DNA from: Adiantum capillus-veneris
Taxonomy: Eukaryota > Streptophyta > Polypodiopsida > Polypodiales > Pteridaceae
NCBI GenBank assembly: GCA_014529385.2
Contig: CM043944.1
Location: 58,828,268 to 58,892,267 of the forward strand
DNA length: 64,000 nt
Reading direction: 5' to 3'
A program made the translations under genes and the position numbers. Shown piece by piece: positions 20,246 to 32,314 of the stretch (position 1 is the stretch's first letter; every line of letters begins with the position of its first letter). Under the pieces are notes generated by a model. The model searched no databases and was not told the origin of the DNA. It was given only the letters and a program-made list of their open reading frames with translations.

Positions 20246-21350
20246 GTGGGTGTCCCATTATTCAATTAAGTCTTTAATTAGTTTAAGTTCTTTTATAAAT
20301 TAGCATTGCATACGTAAGAAGGATAAACTGGCTGAAAATGGAAGGTAACTTCCAACGTGCATTTGTTTATAATGTAGGAAAGAATTGTTTGGGTTAAAAC
20401 TGGTTGAAATAGGAAAGATATGATTGATCATCCTTAAGATAGCTTGTCTCAAGACACCCCGACTCCTTAGTATAAATTGATGATAATGATTGGCTTTCTA
20501 GCCACAGATAAGTCGGTTATCCCCATTAACGATGAGTTTCTACTCCGTGTCATGTCTTGATGTTTCTACATAAGTTAGGATGCCGTTTTTTATCCTAGGG
20601 GAGCCGCCCGGTTGTATGGGCAACTGGTTTGGTGTATGGGCACCCGGAACCTTGGGTGGGGGTTTATCCACTCCGGATTTGAATAAGGAATGGGTGCCGT
20701 TTTTCACCCTTAGGTGGTCTTGAGACAAGAAGAGTACTGGTCATGGTTATTATGGATAACGTTTTGATTGATAGTACCCTATCTTAAGTTTAAAGATGTC
20801 TATTTTCTAAAAGAATGCTTTCAATGCTCTCTTCAAGGAATTACTATGATGGAACGTTAAAAGAAATCATTATTTTAAATGTTAAAACAATGTGATAATA
20901 AGATAAATGAATCTTGTGTGAGTGCGGGGTGGTAAGTGGGGATTGACTAAGGCTGTCAATCATGGATGGGTGGACCTGATTAGTCAGGTAACTATCCGTC
21001 CCTGCACACTTAAACGTTTAGAAAACTTCTTCACTTGGAAGAGGAGTCCACCAACGGCTGTGCCTTCACATATGTTAGAGGAAAAAAAGCGTTGGTTGAG
21101 GATACCTTAGCCCAATTGTGGCAGTTATAGGGCCGAAATAGTTTTTTGGACTTTTAATACGTTGTCCCGTTTCCGCTGCGACAAAGGAGTAGGTCTTCTT
21201 CTAAGGCTATAGACCCAAGCCATTGTTAATGGTAAAGGTCTATTCCTTGTATTTTTCTTGTTTAGAGACTCTGATTGTTATCAGACCTAGAGACATGTCA
21301 AGGATCCCATCCCGATCTTGGTATTGGTGGGTTAGGGATCTTACAAAATG

Positions 21351-21737
21351 AATGACCTTAGTTTTCTCTCTCTCCCCCCTCTCTCTCTCTAGTTACAAAT
21401 TACAAATCCATTTTTTGGCTAATTTTTGCAACCTTTCTACATCCTTGAGCCCATCCCATTGAGTGCGACTTTCAGCATCGCCTCTATTTGTCTTAGCTCC
21501 CACTCTTTACGATGTGACACAAGGTGTTGGACATCAGAGGAGGCCATCCCTCTCTCTCTTTTTGTGTCTCCCTTGGTTTCTTAAAATGAATAGTATATCA
21601 TTCTTATTGAGTTTGAGAATTTTGTACTTGGATTTATGTCTTTGAGCTTATGTTTACGAGAAAAATTTATACTTTTAAGCAATAACAATTTTGGTTTAAG
21701 AAAAACACACATATAAAAACATTTGACCATTGACACA

Positions 21738-21796
<59 letters not shown>
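21351..21796 (+). repeat. 3' part of block B and CT tract before LINE copy 3
   Basis: This resumes block B after the insertion (AATGACCTTAGTTTTCTCTC...) with the fossil LINE tail (LEPIPLSATFSIASICLSS) and ends ACATTTGACCATTGACACATCC. A CT tract (21741-21796) then joins directly to the LINE copy 3 5' UTR. Confidence 0.8.
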
Positions 21797-21797
<1 letters not shown>

Positions 21798-22012
21798 GTA
21801 GACCTAGTAGACAGCAGTCCACTCTTTTGATCATAACTTCTTCATCCGAACTCCAATTTGGGTGATCTATAGCCTCAATCGAAGAGCACAAAGTCCTCTA
21901 CGCATTGATGTAAAGACATAAATTTTCAGAGTTATGGAAGGCATTTCTGTAGCAGCATTTCCAAAGTAAACAGGTTCAACAAAATTGATTCTCATCTCCT
22001 ATTTTACATACA

Positions 22013-22963
22013 ATGTCTTCCAGCACTCGCAAGGGTTCTTCTTCTTCAACAAGGTCCACAACCATTGTGGAAAATGATCCAAAATCTCCTAAGTGTGGAG
22101 ATAGCAACACAACCACCCAACCAATGACATCGGAAACCATGATCATGGCGTACTTGGTATCATTGCAAGAGACCGTAAACAAACAAGGCGAAGACTTACG
22201 AGCACTTGCAATGGAGAATGGCACACTAAGGGTACTTGTGGTTGAGAATGAGAATCTCAAGAGGACACTTGAGATGCAAACAACATGTTTGATGCAACTT
22301 GAAGAGGAAGTCAACGAATGTAAACGCTCTCTTGTGGACTTGAATGCTTTGAAGGAGCGGATGAGCAAAGTAGAGCATGACCATGTATTGAAAGAGGAGA
22401 AATTTGACACTATGAGCCGGGATGTATGCGACATGAAAAATGTATGCACAAACAAGTCTTGGGCTAAAGTATGTGGTAGCAATGTGGTTTCTAATTCCTC
22501 ACTCATGCAAGCTATCGTTCAAACAAAGAATGTTGAGAATGTGGATGTGGAGGAGTTGAAGGAACGGGAGCAACGTTCCAAGAACATTGTTATTTGTGGA
22601 ATTCCCAAAGAGAAGTTAGAGACACCTCCTTCTCTTGCCATTGTTATTGAAGATTTCTTCAAAACCCACTTTGACATGTCCGGAGTTATGGTCTATGGAG
22701 CACATAGAGTGGGGAAGCAAGGAGCTCCTCGCTCGGGAGAACGGCCAATTGTATACACCATGCCGGATGAAACCAAGCGAAAGATTTTCCTTGATAATAG
22801 TTGGATCTATTTGAGGGATACAAAATGTTTTGTATGTGAAGATCGGACTATTAAGCAACAAAATATGCGTCGCAAGGCATATGAGGAAAAGAATAATAAA
22901 AACAAGGAGATCTCTCATGAAGAAAATGTGCCCAAGGAGGAGGCAAGTCTCTCAAGCAAATAG
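22013..22963 (+). CDS. LINE copy 3 ORF1 protein, intact (316 aa)
   Basis: The only uninterrupted full-length ORF1 in the window. The start is supported by homology with copy 1 and by a Ser/Thr-rich N-terminus (MSSSTRKGSSSS). Order: low-complexity N-terminus (1-40); MAYLVSLQETVNKQGEDLRA helix and long coiled coil (about 45-130) for trimerisation; linker; RRM-like strand RSKNIVICG (about 185); FFKTHFDMSGVMVYGAHRVG; ETKRKIFLDNSWIYL; basic C-terminus ending in Lys/Glu. It is expected to bind element RNA as a chaperone. The stop is followed six bases later by ORF2, so ORF2 may be reached by reinitiation. Confidence 0.85.
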   Translation: MSSSTRKGSSSSTRSTTIVENDPKSPKCGDSNTTTQPMTSETMIMAYLVSLQETVNKQGEDLRALAMENGTLRVLVVENENLKRTLEMQTTCLMQLEEEVNECKRSLVDLNALKERMSKVEHDHVLKEEKFDTMSRDVCDMKNVCTNKSWAKVCGSNVVSNSSLMQAIVQTKNVENVDVEELKEREQRSKNIVICGIPKEKLETPPSLAIVIEDFFKTHFDMSGVMVYGAHRVGKQGAPRSGERPIVYTMPDETKRKIFLDNSWIYLRDTKCFVCEDRTIKQQNMRRKAYEEKNNKNKEISHEENVPKEEASLSSK

Positions 22964-22969
22964 GGATGC

Positions 22970-25900
22970 GTGACCTATGAGACCGAGTTACAATTGAAAA
23001 TATGCTTTTGGAATTGTAATGGATACCTATGGAATGCGGGGGTTGGCATTGATGAACTAACAAGCAAAGCCGATGTTGTACTTCTTGTTGAAACTTGGGA
23101 GCACGATACACAAAGGATTAACGGCTTGGAGGATTACAATGTACATTCATTGATGTGGTCAAAGAATCTCAAGCAACGAAGAGGACAAGGAGGGTTAGCA
23201 TGTATGGTTAAGAAAGGATTGGAAGATGTTGTATCAATTGTGAACGATGAAAAGTACAAATGCTATGTATGGCGGAAAATTATGACACCAAAAGGAGCAC
23301 CCATTTAATTTGTAGCCGGTTGCTACATTCCTCATCATGATTCTCCCTTTTATGCTTGCATGGATAGAGATCAACCATTTTCTGATTTGGAAGAGGACAT
23401 TGCTTATTTCAAAGGTGAAGGTGATGTTATTGTATTTGGGGATATGAATGCTCGCACAAAAACATTGCAACATGATACTCAACAATTTGATATGCCATAC
23501 ATTTCAAGGGAGTTGGAGGAAGGTCACTTGTATGATCGTACTTCAATGGATGAGAAAGAGCCGGATCACTATGGAAAGTTACTTTTACACATGTGTAATA
23601 GCACGGGTATGCTCATTGCCAATGGTGTATCTTTGTGGAGTGGAACCAATGGATTTACATGTAGGAGACATAATGGGGATAGTGTGATTGACTATATGCT
23701 ACTCTCTGAAGCCATCATGTATCGCATAAAGAGTTTTATGTTTGGTCAATGGACCCCGGAATCCGACCATCGCACCTTATGTATTGACCTTTCATGTGGA
23801 GAAGCAACTAAGCATGATAATCTCAGCCAAAGGAAAGAGAAGTTATCACTATGTATGGATTTCAAACGGGCACCAATGTACATTGAAATGGTTGAGCAAA
23901 CATTATGGATGACAAAGCTTCAATGTGATGCACCATTGGAAACTAAATGGGAAGCTTTCAAGAAAGCTATTTGTTCTTGTGCGGAAGAATGCTTTTCCAT
24001 AAAGCATCTCCATGGTATCAACAAAGATAGATCACGCAAAAGGTGGTTTGATAAAGAATGTCAAGATGCTCGAAAGTCCTTGATAAAGCTTGATGCAACT
24101 ATGGACAAAAACAACTATCAAAGTCATTTGCATACATACAAGGCATTGATTCAAAAGAAGAGAATACCTTGAGTCTAGTGGACATGTACACACATTGTAG
24201 GCAATTATATGAGCAAGAAAATACTGGAAAAATGCCATTTTATGGTTCACTCCCATGTATGCCGTCTTTTTTTACTATTGAGGATGTATGCGGTGGGTTT
24301 GAAAAGTTGGCCACTCGTAAAGCGGGAGATCTTCAAGGTATCAAGCCGGAGATGATCAAATGGACGGGAGATTTTACCCATGAGTGGATGTGTGATATGT
24401 TCAACCTTGCACTTCAACATGGTATGCCTTATGATTGGAGTACTAATTGGGTTAAGCCTTTGCATAAAGGAGGGGATGTAAAGAATGTAAGCAACTACCG
24501 GACTATAATGATTGGGTCTCTTATGGAAAAGTTGTTTGGGTGCGTAATGGAGATGAAATTGAGTGATTGGGCTGAAGAGAATGACAAGCGTACAAAGGGA
24601 CAAGCGGATTTTTGTCGATGCCATAGCACCATTGATCATCTTGTCACTCTTCGTGTTGTCATGGAGGAAAGTCGGTTGAAAGGCAAGCGATTGTATTGTT
24701 GTTTGTGGACTTTAATAAAGCCTTTGATATGATTCCACGTAACAATTTGTGGAGAAGGATGGAAGAACTCCAAGTGCCAAGTGAGTTTATGCTTGCGGTT
24801 TCTCGAATCTATGAGAAGGTGATTTGTCAATTGCGCATGGGAAGAGAAATTTCAGAAATTTTTGTAAGCACTATTGGGGTTAAACAAGGATGTCCATTGT
24901 CACCAACTCTCTTTGGTCTATGCATTGATCAATTGGAACAAATGGTACTTGACTTTATGCAAGAAGAAGGCATTGAAGAGGTCACTATTTGCAATGCGGT
25001 AATCATGCTTTTGTTGTATGCGGATGATGTAGTGCTTCTAGCACAGACTTTATAAGATGCACAAAAGCTTATGGTTGTCCTTGAGAACTTTTTCTTGCAT
25101 AGTGGGCTGATTGTAAATGAATCCAAAACAAAGGTTATTCTTGTGAAGACCAACCATAAGGAGAATCCATGCATTGTGTACAACAACGAGACACTTGAAG
25201 TTGTTGAGAGCTTTAAGTACCTTGGCCTTGAGGTTCCATCCAATCACAAGTGGCATGAATGTGCTATGCGTCCTTTGGAACCGAGAAAGAGAGCATATTA
25301 TGCATTTGAGAACATGTGTAATGCGGGAAACATCAAGTGTTGGGTTCTCAAGAAGTATCTTTTTGATGCATTGAAGACACCGGTTCTTCTTTATGGAGTT
25401 GAAGTGTGGGGCGGGAGAATCTCAAAGTCTACTTGGAAAGAGTTTGAGAATGTCCAAAAGCGTTTTCTTACAAACTTTCTCCAAGTTAAGACACAAACAC
25501 CATATATGCTCCTACTTCTTGAGTCGGGATCTCTTCCAATTGAGGTTATGGGCATGGAAAGGGTTGTGGAGTACATGATAAAGATGCGTCAAAACCCCTC
25601 ACATCGACTTCCTACAATCGCATGGGAAGCAAGCAAAAAAGTTCAAAAGACGCATAAAAGCAAGATCTTGAGCACGGGATGGATGCAAGACTTTGGATGC
25701 AAGACATAAAGAAGTGGTTTGGGAGATGGGATGCATTACACTTGCTACATGATGCTTCAATTGACTCTCAAGTGAATGAAGCTTTTCTACAACGCCAATG
25801 TATTACGGCTTGGGAGAAATCCGGTGGGTCACGCTTCATACATTACACCACCTATATTGCCCCCAACTACAAAACCATGTTCTTCGCTGAGAGAGGAAAC

Positions 25901-26274
25901 CGTACTCACACTTACATGCTTGAGCCTATTCCCTTGTCCGCGATACGCACTATCGCAGCAATCGGATTAGCTCCCATTTCCTTCGATGCGAGATAGGGCG
26001 TTGGGGCAATGGAGAAGAGTTAAAGGGATTGTGCACATTTGTCTCACTGCAAGTTTGAGAGTCTGAGTACCACACACTACTAGAGTGCTCAGATTTTGAT
26101 CACATCCGAACTTGCTTCTCTCACATTTTCAGCCATAACTTAGACCTACACACTTTCCTCTCCCAGCCAAAGTGTGGGCTCTCCATTGCGACTCTCATCA
26201 CTACAATTTTGGAGCATCGAGAGTCACTCATCAGCCATACACATACTACATCACATGTAACTTTGGTCCCATAA
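22970..26274 (+). pseudogene. LINE copy 3 ORF2, broken
   Basis: The endonuclease part is open to 23308, where a three-base insertion creates an in-frame TAA. It continues in the same frame (IVFGDMNART, ESDHRTL) to the deletion junction near 24163, which ends in TGA (24170). RT motifs KPLHKGGDVKNVSNYRT, VKQGCPLSPTLF and YADDVVLLA follow in shifted frames: one T is lost near 24703 and a GAA-to-TAA change lies at 25053. The 14-base duplication near 25690 shifts the C-terminal part, and the frame shifts again near 25960. The product cannot be functional. Confidence 0.85.
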
Positions 26275-26320
26275 GTCATATTTGACCTCCGAGGAAGATA
26301 ATAAAATCTATCTATCAATC

Positions 26321-26531
26321 TATCTCTCTCTCTCTCTCTCCCCCCCCCCCCCCCCCCTCCCCACATCTCGCTCTCCCTCTCCTATGAGCATCTTAATGAG
26401 TTTATCTAGTATTACATCACATATAATCAATGGACTCAGCTCCATTTGTCCATAACACCTTTGACAAATCGTAAATTGGAATAATTGGACATATTTTGTA
26501 GGATAGTTACAACATAAAGACATATTATTAA

Positions 26532-26601
<70 letters not shown>

Positions 26602-26674
26602 CTTGAGTTTCGTGCACATGATCAAACCTTCATGCACAATGTTGCTCCTAGCTCTCCCTAAGTGTATGATTTGG

Positions 26675-26738
<64 letters not shown>

Positions 26739-26825
26739 CACCCCCCCCCCCCCCCTTAGTTTTGTCCACATGATCAACTTTTGGTGTAGATGATTCTTCT
26801 CACGCTCCCTAAGCAAGGCATCTCG

Positions 26826-26875
<50 letters not shown>

Positions 26876-27069
26876 TGTCTCCCTCTCTCTCTTACCCTCC
26901 TCAATTCTTCTTCATTCTATCCGTAATATGCACACACACACACTCTCTCTCTCTCTCTATCTCCCTCTTTCCCTCCCCATCTTCCTCTACTCTTTGTTTT
27001 GTCCACATGGACAAACTAGTCAAATTGTTTCTCTGTCCCACCCCCCCCCCCCCCCCGTCTCTCTCTGCA

Positions 27070-27157
<88 letters not shown>
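26321..27157. repeat. Block C copy and (CT)n minisatellite units between LINE copies 3 and 4
   Basis: A CT tract with a following run of 17 C (26341-26357), block C (about 26375-26540), then CT tracts at about 26535-26598, 26680-26732, 26829-26870 and 27079-27157 separated by the minisatellite core (near 26600, 26757 and 26993). C-runs lie at 26742-26755, 27039-27056 and 27070-27078. The final CT tract abuts the 5' UTR of LINE copy 4. Confidence 0.85.
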
Positions 27158-27160
<3 letters not shown>

Positions 27161-27381
27161 CGTTTTTTGACCTAGTAGACAGCATTTCACTCTTTTGACC
27201 ATAACTTGCTCATTCGAACTTCGATTTAGGTGATCTATAGCCTCAATCGAAGAGCACGAAGCCCTCTACGCATTGATGTAAAGACAAAATTTTTCTGTGT
27301 AATGAAAGGCTTTGCTGTAACAGCATCTCAGAACTAAAAAAACTGTCAAAGCTTTGCGTTTTTGTTGCCAACTTGAAGGCA

Positions 27382-28314
27382 ATGTCAGACAAAACTCGCA
27401 AGGGCGGAAAAGCCACACTCGCCATGGAGAATGATGAAAAATCTCCAAGGAATTTGGATGCTAATCCAACCACATCATCTACAACAACGGAATCAATGAT
27501 CATGGCTCACTTGATCTCGTTACAAGAAACCGTCAACAAACAAGGTGAAGAGTTGCGCGCACTTGCAATGGAGAATGGTACTTTAAGAGTTCTCGTTGTG
27601 GAGAATGAGCACCTCAAGAAGGTTCTTGAAATGCAAACAACACTCTTGATGCATCTTGAGAATGAAGTTCAAGAATGTAAACGCTCTCTTGTTGACATGA
27701 ATGTATTGAAAGAGCGCTTGAGCAAAGTTGAGAGTGATCATGTATTGAAAGAGGAAACAATAGATACAATACAGCATGATGTATGTGAGATGAGAGATGC
27801 ATCCAAATCATGGGTTGATATATGTAAGGATAATGTGGTTTCTACATCTCCTATCACGCAAGCCGTTGTCCAAGTAAAGAATGTAGAGAATGTGGACACT
27901 CAAGAATTTCACGAATGACAAAAACGCTCAAAGAACATCGTCATTCGTGGAATCAAGGAGGAAAGCATGGAAACACCCCAATCTCTTGCAGTTGCTATTG
28001 AAGAGTTTTTTGCTACACACTTTGGCATGTCAGGAATCATGGCTTATGGTGCACATCGAGTTGGAAAACAAGGAGTCCCTTGCTCGGGAGAAATACCTAT
28101 TGTATGTACCATGGCTGATGAGGTAAAGAGAAAGATCATCCTTGACAATGGTTGGATCTACCTCAAAAGAACAGATTGTAATGTATATGAGGATCGCACT
28201 CTTATGCAACAAAATGTACGTCGCAAAGCATATGAGGAAAGAAGCAAGAAGGTTAAGGTATCACCTCAAGAAGAAAAGCCACTTAAGGAGGATGCAAGTC
28301 CACCCAACAAATAG
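27382..28314 (+). pseudogene. LINE copy 4 ORF1 protein, one nonsense codon
   Basis: It starts MSDKTRKGGKATLAMEND and has the same coiled coil (NEHLKKVLEMQTTLLMHL, LKERLSKVESDHVLKEE) and RRM-like region (RSKNIVIRGI, FFATHFGMSGIMAYGAHRVG). A TGA at 27916-27918 falls between the two, where the other copies have CGG. The stop TAG at 28312 is followed by six bases and the ORF2 ATG. Confidence 0.8.
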
Positions 28315-28320
28315 GGACAC

Positions 28321-31300
28321 ATGATCTATGAGACCAACTCACGCTTGCGAATAAGCTTTTGGAATTGTAACGGGTATCCATGGAATGCGGGAATTGGCAT
28401 TGATGAGCTTACCAATGACTCCGATGTGATACTTCTTGTCGAAACATGGGAGCATGATGCGCAACGAATTCTTGGATTTGACAAATACGATGTGCATTCT
28501 TTGATGTGGGCCAAAAATGAAAAGCAACGAAGAGGCCAAGGAGGCGTAGCATGTATGACCAAAAAGGGTTTGAAAGATGTTTCCATTGTCAAAGAAGATA
28601 AGTATAAACGCTACTTATGGCTGAAAATCAGCCCACCAAATGGTCAAGTCATGTTTGTGGCAGATTGCTACATTCCTCACTATGACTCCAACTTTTATGC
28701 TTGCTTGAATATGGATAGAGATCAGCCCTTTGTTGAACTAAAGGAAGACATTGCTTATTACAAGGATTAAGGTGAAGTCATTGTTTTTGGAGACATGAAT
28801 GCTCGCACAAATATGTTACAACACGACACACAACAAGTAGACATGCCGCATGTCTCAAGAAGAATGGATGACTCATACATGTATAATCGAAGTTCTAATG
28901 ATGCAAAAGAAGTGGATCACTATGGAAAGTCACTTCTACATATGTGCAATAGTACTGGAATGCTCATTGCAAATGGTGTATCTCTATGGCAAGGCACCAA
29001 TGACTTTACATGTAGAAATCACAACGGTGCTAGCGTGATTGACTATATGTTGTTCTCAGAAGCCACTCTAGAATGCATACAAAGCTTTACACTTGGTGAA
29101 TGGAATCCGGAATCGGATCATAGGATGTTATGTATTGACCTCAAGTGTGGTAAACTGCCCGAGCATGTAGCCTCCAATCATGATGTGAATCATTTGTACC
29201 TATGTCTAGACTTCAAACGAGCACTTATATATGCTGATATGGTGGACCAAATGTTAAGTATGATAGAGCATCAAGAGAGCCCAACATTAGAATGCAAGTG
29301 GAAAGTTTTCAAAGAAGTAATTTTCTCTTGTGTGAAGGAATGCTTTTCGGTGAAACACATGTCTTGCAAAAGGTCTAAGAAGGGTAGCACCAAGAAGAAA
29401 TGGTTTGACAAGGAATGTAGTCAAGCCCAAAAACACTTGCTAAGATTGGATGCAATCAAAGACAAGGAAGTTTACTTGGAATGTTCACACACATACAAAG
29501 CACTTGTTCAAAAGAAGAGGAGAAGGTGGGAAGTCGAAAAACAACTTCTTTTAGCACAAGAGAAAGCACATGCATGTGGCAAGTTTTGGTAAAATCTAAA
29601 AGGCAAGCGCATTGAGAGCTTTGGTGACTTGACTCTTGAGGATATGTATATGCATTGTAAGAACCTCTATGAGCAACGCAATGTTGATAAGATGGAGTGT
29701 TGTAGCTCCCTTCCGTTTATGTCTCTCTTCTTTACCATTGAAGATGTATGCCGCGCGCTTGAGAAACTTGCTACTCGCAAGGCAGGTGACCTTCAAGGTG
29801 TCAAGGCTGAAATGATTAAATGGACAAGCAATAAAACACGATATTGGATATGAGATATGTTTAACCTTGCACTTCAGTATGTCATGCCTCATGATTAGTG
29901 TGAAAATTGGATCAAACCTTTGCACAAAGGAGGAGATGTAAACAATGTGAAAAACTATCGCACTATAATGGTTGGTTCTTTAATGGCAAAGTTATTTGGA
30001 TGTATCATGGAGATGAAGATAAGTGAATGGGCTGAAAAGAATGGCAAACGTGCACTTGGCCAAGCAGGTTTTCGAAAGCATCATAGCACTATTGATCACC
30101 TTGTCACTCTTCGAGTTCTTATGGAAGCGTCTCGATTGAAAGGAAAAAATTTGTATTGTTGCTTTGTGGATTTCAAGAAAGCTTTTGACATGGTACCGCG
30201 AGGAAATCTTTGGAGACGTATGCAAAGCCTTCAAGTGCTGAGAGAATTTATGCATGCAGTCTTTCGCATCTACCAAAAAGTGATATGTCGATTACGTATG
30301 GGAGATGGAATTTCAAAATTTTTTGCAAGCACTATTGGTGTCAAACAAGGATGCCCACTTTCCCCAACCCTCTTTGGGCTACTCATTGATGAATTGGAAT
30401 GCATGGTTCTTGACTTTATGCAGCAAGAAGGCATAGAAGAGGTTAAGATTGGAAATGCGGTGATCATGCTTTTGCTTTATGCCGATGATGTAGTTCTCTT
30501 GGCACATACCTTAGAAGATGCACAAAAGCTTATGAGTGTCTTGGAACGCTTTTGCCTACATAGCGGGCTGATCGTGAATGGATCCAAAACCAAGGTTATG
30601 CTTGTAAAGACCCTCAATGATGAAAATCCATGCATTGTATATAACAATGAGAAACTTGAAGTGGTAGATCACTTCAAGAACCTTGGCCTTGAGGTTCCAT
30701 CCAATCATAAATGGAAGGATTGTGCAATGCGTTGCTTGGAAGCCGGAAAGAGGGCCTATTATGCATTTGAGAACATCTGCAATGCAGGAGAGATCAAGTG
30801 TTGGGCTCTCAAAAAGTACCTCTTTGACACATTGGTGACACCGGTGCTTCTTTATGGAGTGGAGGTGTGGGGTGGAAGCATCTGGAAGTCTACTTGAAAA
30901 GAGTTTAAGAATGTCCAAAAGCATTTTCTCACCAACTTTCTCCAAGTCAAGACACAAACACCCTACATGCTCTTACTTCTTGAGTCCGGATTGCTTCCCA
31001 TTGAGGTCTTGGGCATGCAAAGGGTTGTGGAGTACATGCGTAAGACACAACGTAGCCCTTTGCATCGACTTCCTAGAATCGCATATGAAGCAAGTCAAAT
31101 GGTTCAAAAGACATCCAAGAGCAAAATACTAAGTTCGGGGTGGATGCTTGATATCAAGAAATGGTTTGGAAGATGGGATGCATGTCACTTGGTCAAGGAT
31201 GCGTCGATCGACTCCCAAGTTAATGAGGCCTTATTACAACGCCAATGTATCACGGCTTGGGAGAAATCCGGAGGTTCTCGCTTCAGCCATTACACCACAC

Positions 31301-31701
31301 ACGTTGCCCCAAACTACAAATCTCTCTTCTTCTCGGAACAAGATAACCGAACCCATTCCTACATCCTTGAGCCCATCCCGTTGAGTGCGATCCGCACCAT
31401 TGCCTCCATTCGTCTTAGCTCCCATTCTCTACGCTGCGAGACAGGACGTTGGGGCACTGGCGAGGAGTGTCATCGACTTTGCACCTTATGCCCTCGTCAA
31501 GTGCGAGAGAGTGAGTACCACACACTACTTGAGTGCTCAGCTTTTGACCACATTAGGTCCTCTTTTCCCCATATATTCAGCCATGATCTCTCCCTACATA
31601 CCTTCCTCTCCCAACCACGATGTGGACTCTCTATTGCGACGCTCATTTCAGCCATTTTTGAGCATCGAGAGTCACTTATGAACTCCACTCACACCACGTG
31701 A
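28321..31701 (+). pseudogene. LINE copy 4 ORF2, one frame with five nonsense codons
   Basis: An ATG start at 28321 and a single reading frame to the TGA at 31699, about 1126 codons. It is interrupted by stops at 28768 (TAA), 29590 (TAA), 29851 (TGA), 29896 (TAG) and 30895 (TGA), with no frameshift. Domains: endonuclease (SFWNCNGYPWNAG, LLVETWEH, IVFGDMNART, ESDHRML), RT (KPLHKGGDVNNVKNYRT, FVDFKKAFDMVPRGNL, GVKQGCPLSPTLFGL, LYADDVVLLA) and the C-terminal CTLC...HTLLEC cluster. Judged against copies 1-3, the last two stops are TGG-to-stop changes and the first is GAA-to-TAA. Confidence 0.88.
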
Positions 31702-31782
31702 CATGTTCATTTGGTCCCATAGGTCATATTTGACCTCCCAAGACGATAATAGAACTATCTATCTATCTATCTCCCGTTTCTC

Positions 31783-32314
31783 ATTCTTCTGTAACACAAT
31801 CTCTCTCCCCTCTCTCTCTCACTCTCTCTTTGACTCTCACCCCACACCCCTCAGTTGTGTCCACTTGGTCAAATCTTTCATGTGAATGTTTCTCTTATCT
31901 TCCTAAATGAATGATCTTAGTTTTCTCTCTCACCCTCTCTCTATCTCCCCCCCTCTCCCCCTCTAGCTACAAATTACAAATCCATTTGTTTTGCTAATTT
32001 TTGCAACCATTCTACATCCTTGAGCCCATCCCATTGAGTGCGACTTTCAGCATCGCCTCTATTTGTCTTAGCTCCCACTTTTTACGATGTGACACAAGAT
32101 GTTGGACATCCGCGGAGGCCATCCCTCTCTCTATTTGTGTCTCTCTTGGTTTCTTAAAATGAATTGTATATCCTTCTTATTGAGTTTGAGAATTTTGTAC
32201 TTGGATTTATGTCTTTGAGCTTATGTTTACGAGAAAAAATTGTACTTTTAAGCAATAACAATTTTGGTTTAAGAAAAACACACATATAAAAACATTTGAC
32301 CATTAACACGTCCC

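Larger units (their letters stand above)
17069..21345 (+). mobile_element. 4.28-kb TG...CA insertion with 5-bp target duplication (giant solo LTR or LTR-like element)
   Basis: The insertion begins TGTAAGGTTTCC and ends GGGATCTTACA. It is flanked by AAATG on both sides (17064-17068 and 21346-21350). Uninterrupted relatives of the target at 13935-13955 and 31905-31925 read straight through (AAATGAATGA), which proves both boundaries. TG...CA ends and 5-bp duplications are those of LTR retrotransposons. No pol genes and no internal pair of long direct repeats are apparent, so a very large solo LTR is the simplest reading. Contents in order: a TATAAATAG box, an AT-rich region with a 152-bp tandem array, a short basic ORF with a splice donor, and a GC-richer 3' kilobase. 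Confidence 0.7.
21797..26320 (+). mobile_element. LINE copy 3, near full length
   Basis: Same order as copy 1: 5' UTR from 21797, ORF1 22013-22963, ORF2 22970-26274, and a 3' end of GATAATAAAATCTATCTATC. Compared with copy 1 it has lost about 100 bases in ORF2 near 24163, joined at AGAGAATACCTTGAGTC. It carries a 14-base tandem duplication near 25690 (GGATGCAAGACTTT) and several point lesions. Confidence 0.9.
27158..31772 (+). mobile_element. LINE copy 4, full length, diverged subfamily, substitutions only
   Basis: 5' UTR from 27158 (AGCCGTTTTTTGACCTAGTAGACAG, homologous to the other copies), ORF1 about 27382-28314, ORF2 28321-31701, and a 3' end of GATAATAGAACTATCTATC. It differs from copies 1-3 at many positions but keeps ORF2 in one frame from end to end. 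That marks it as a separate subfamily that evolved under coding constraint before it was inactivated. Confidence 0.9.

Noticed and set aside
919-31701. Nuclear U-to-C RNA editing or readthrough as the explanation for the many in-frame stops
   Set aside because: Some stops could be restored by U-to-C change (TAG/CAG at 3079, TGA/CGA at 13005). Others, such as TGG to TAG, GAA to TAA and TGC to TGA, could not, and copies 1 and 3 of the LINE also have frameshifts. Ordinary pseudogene decay is simpler.
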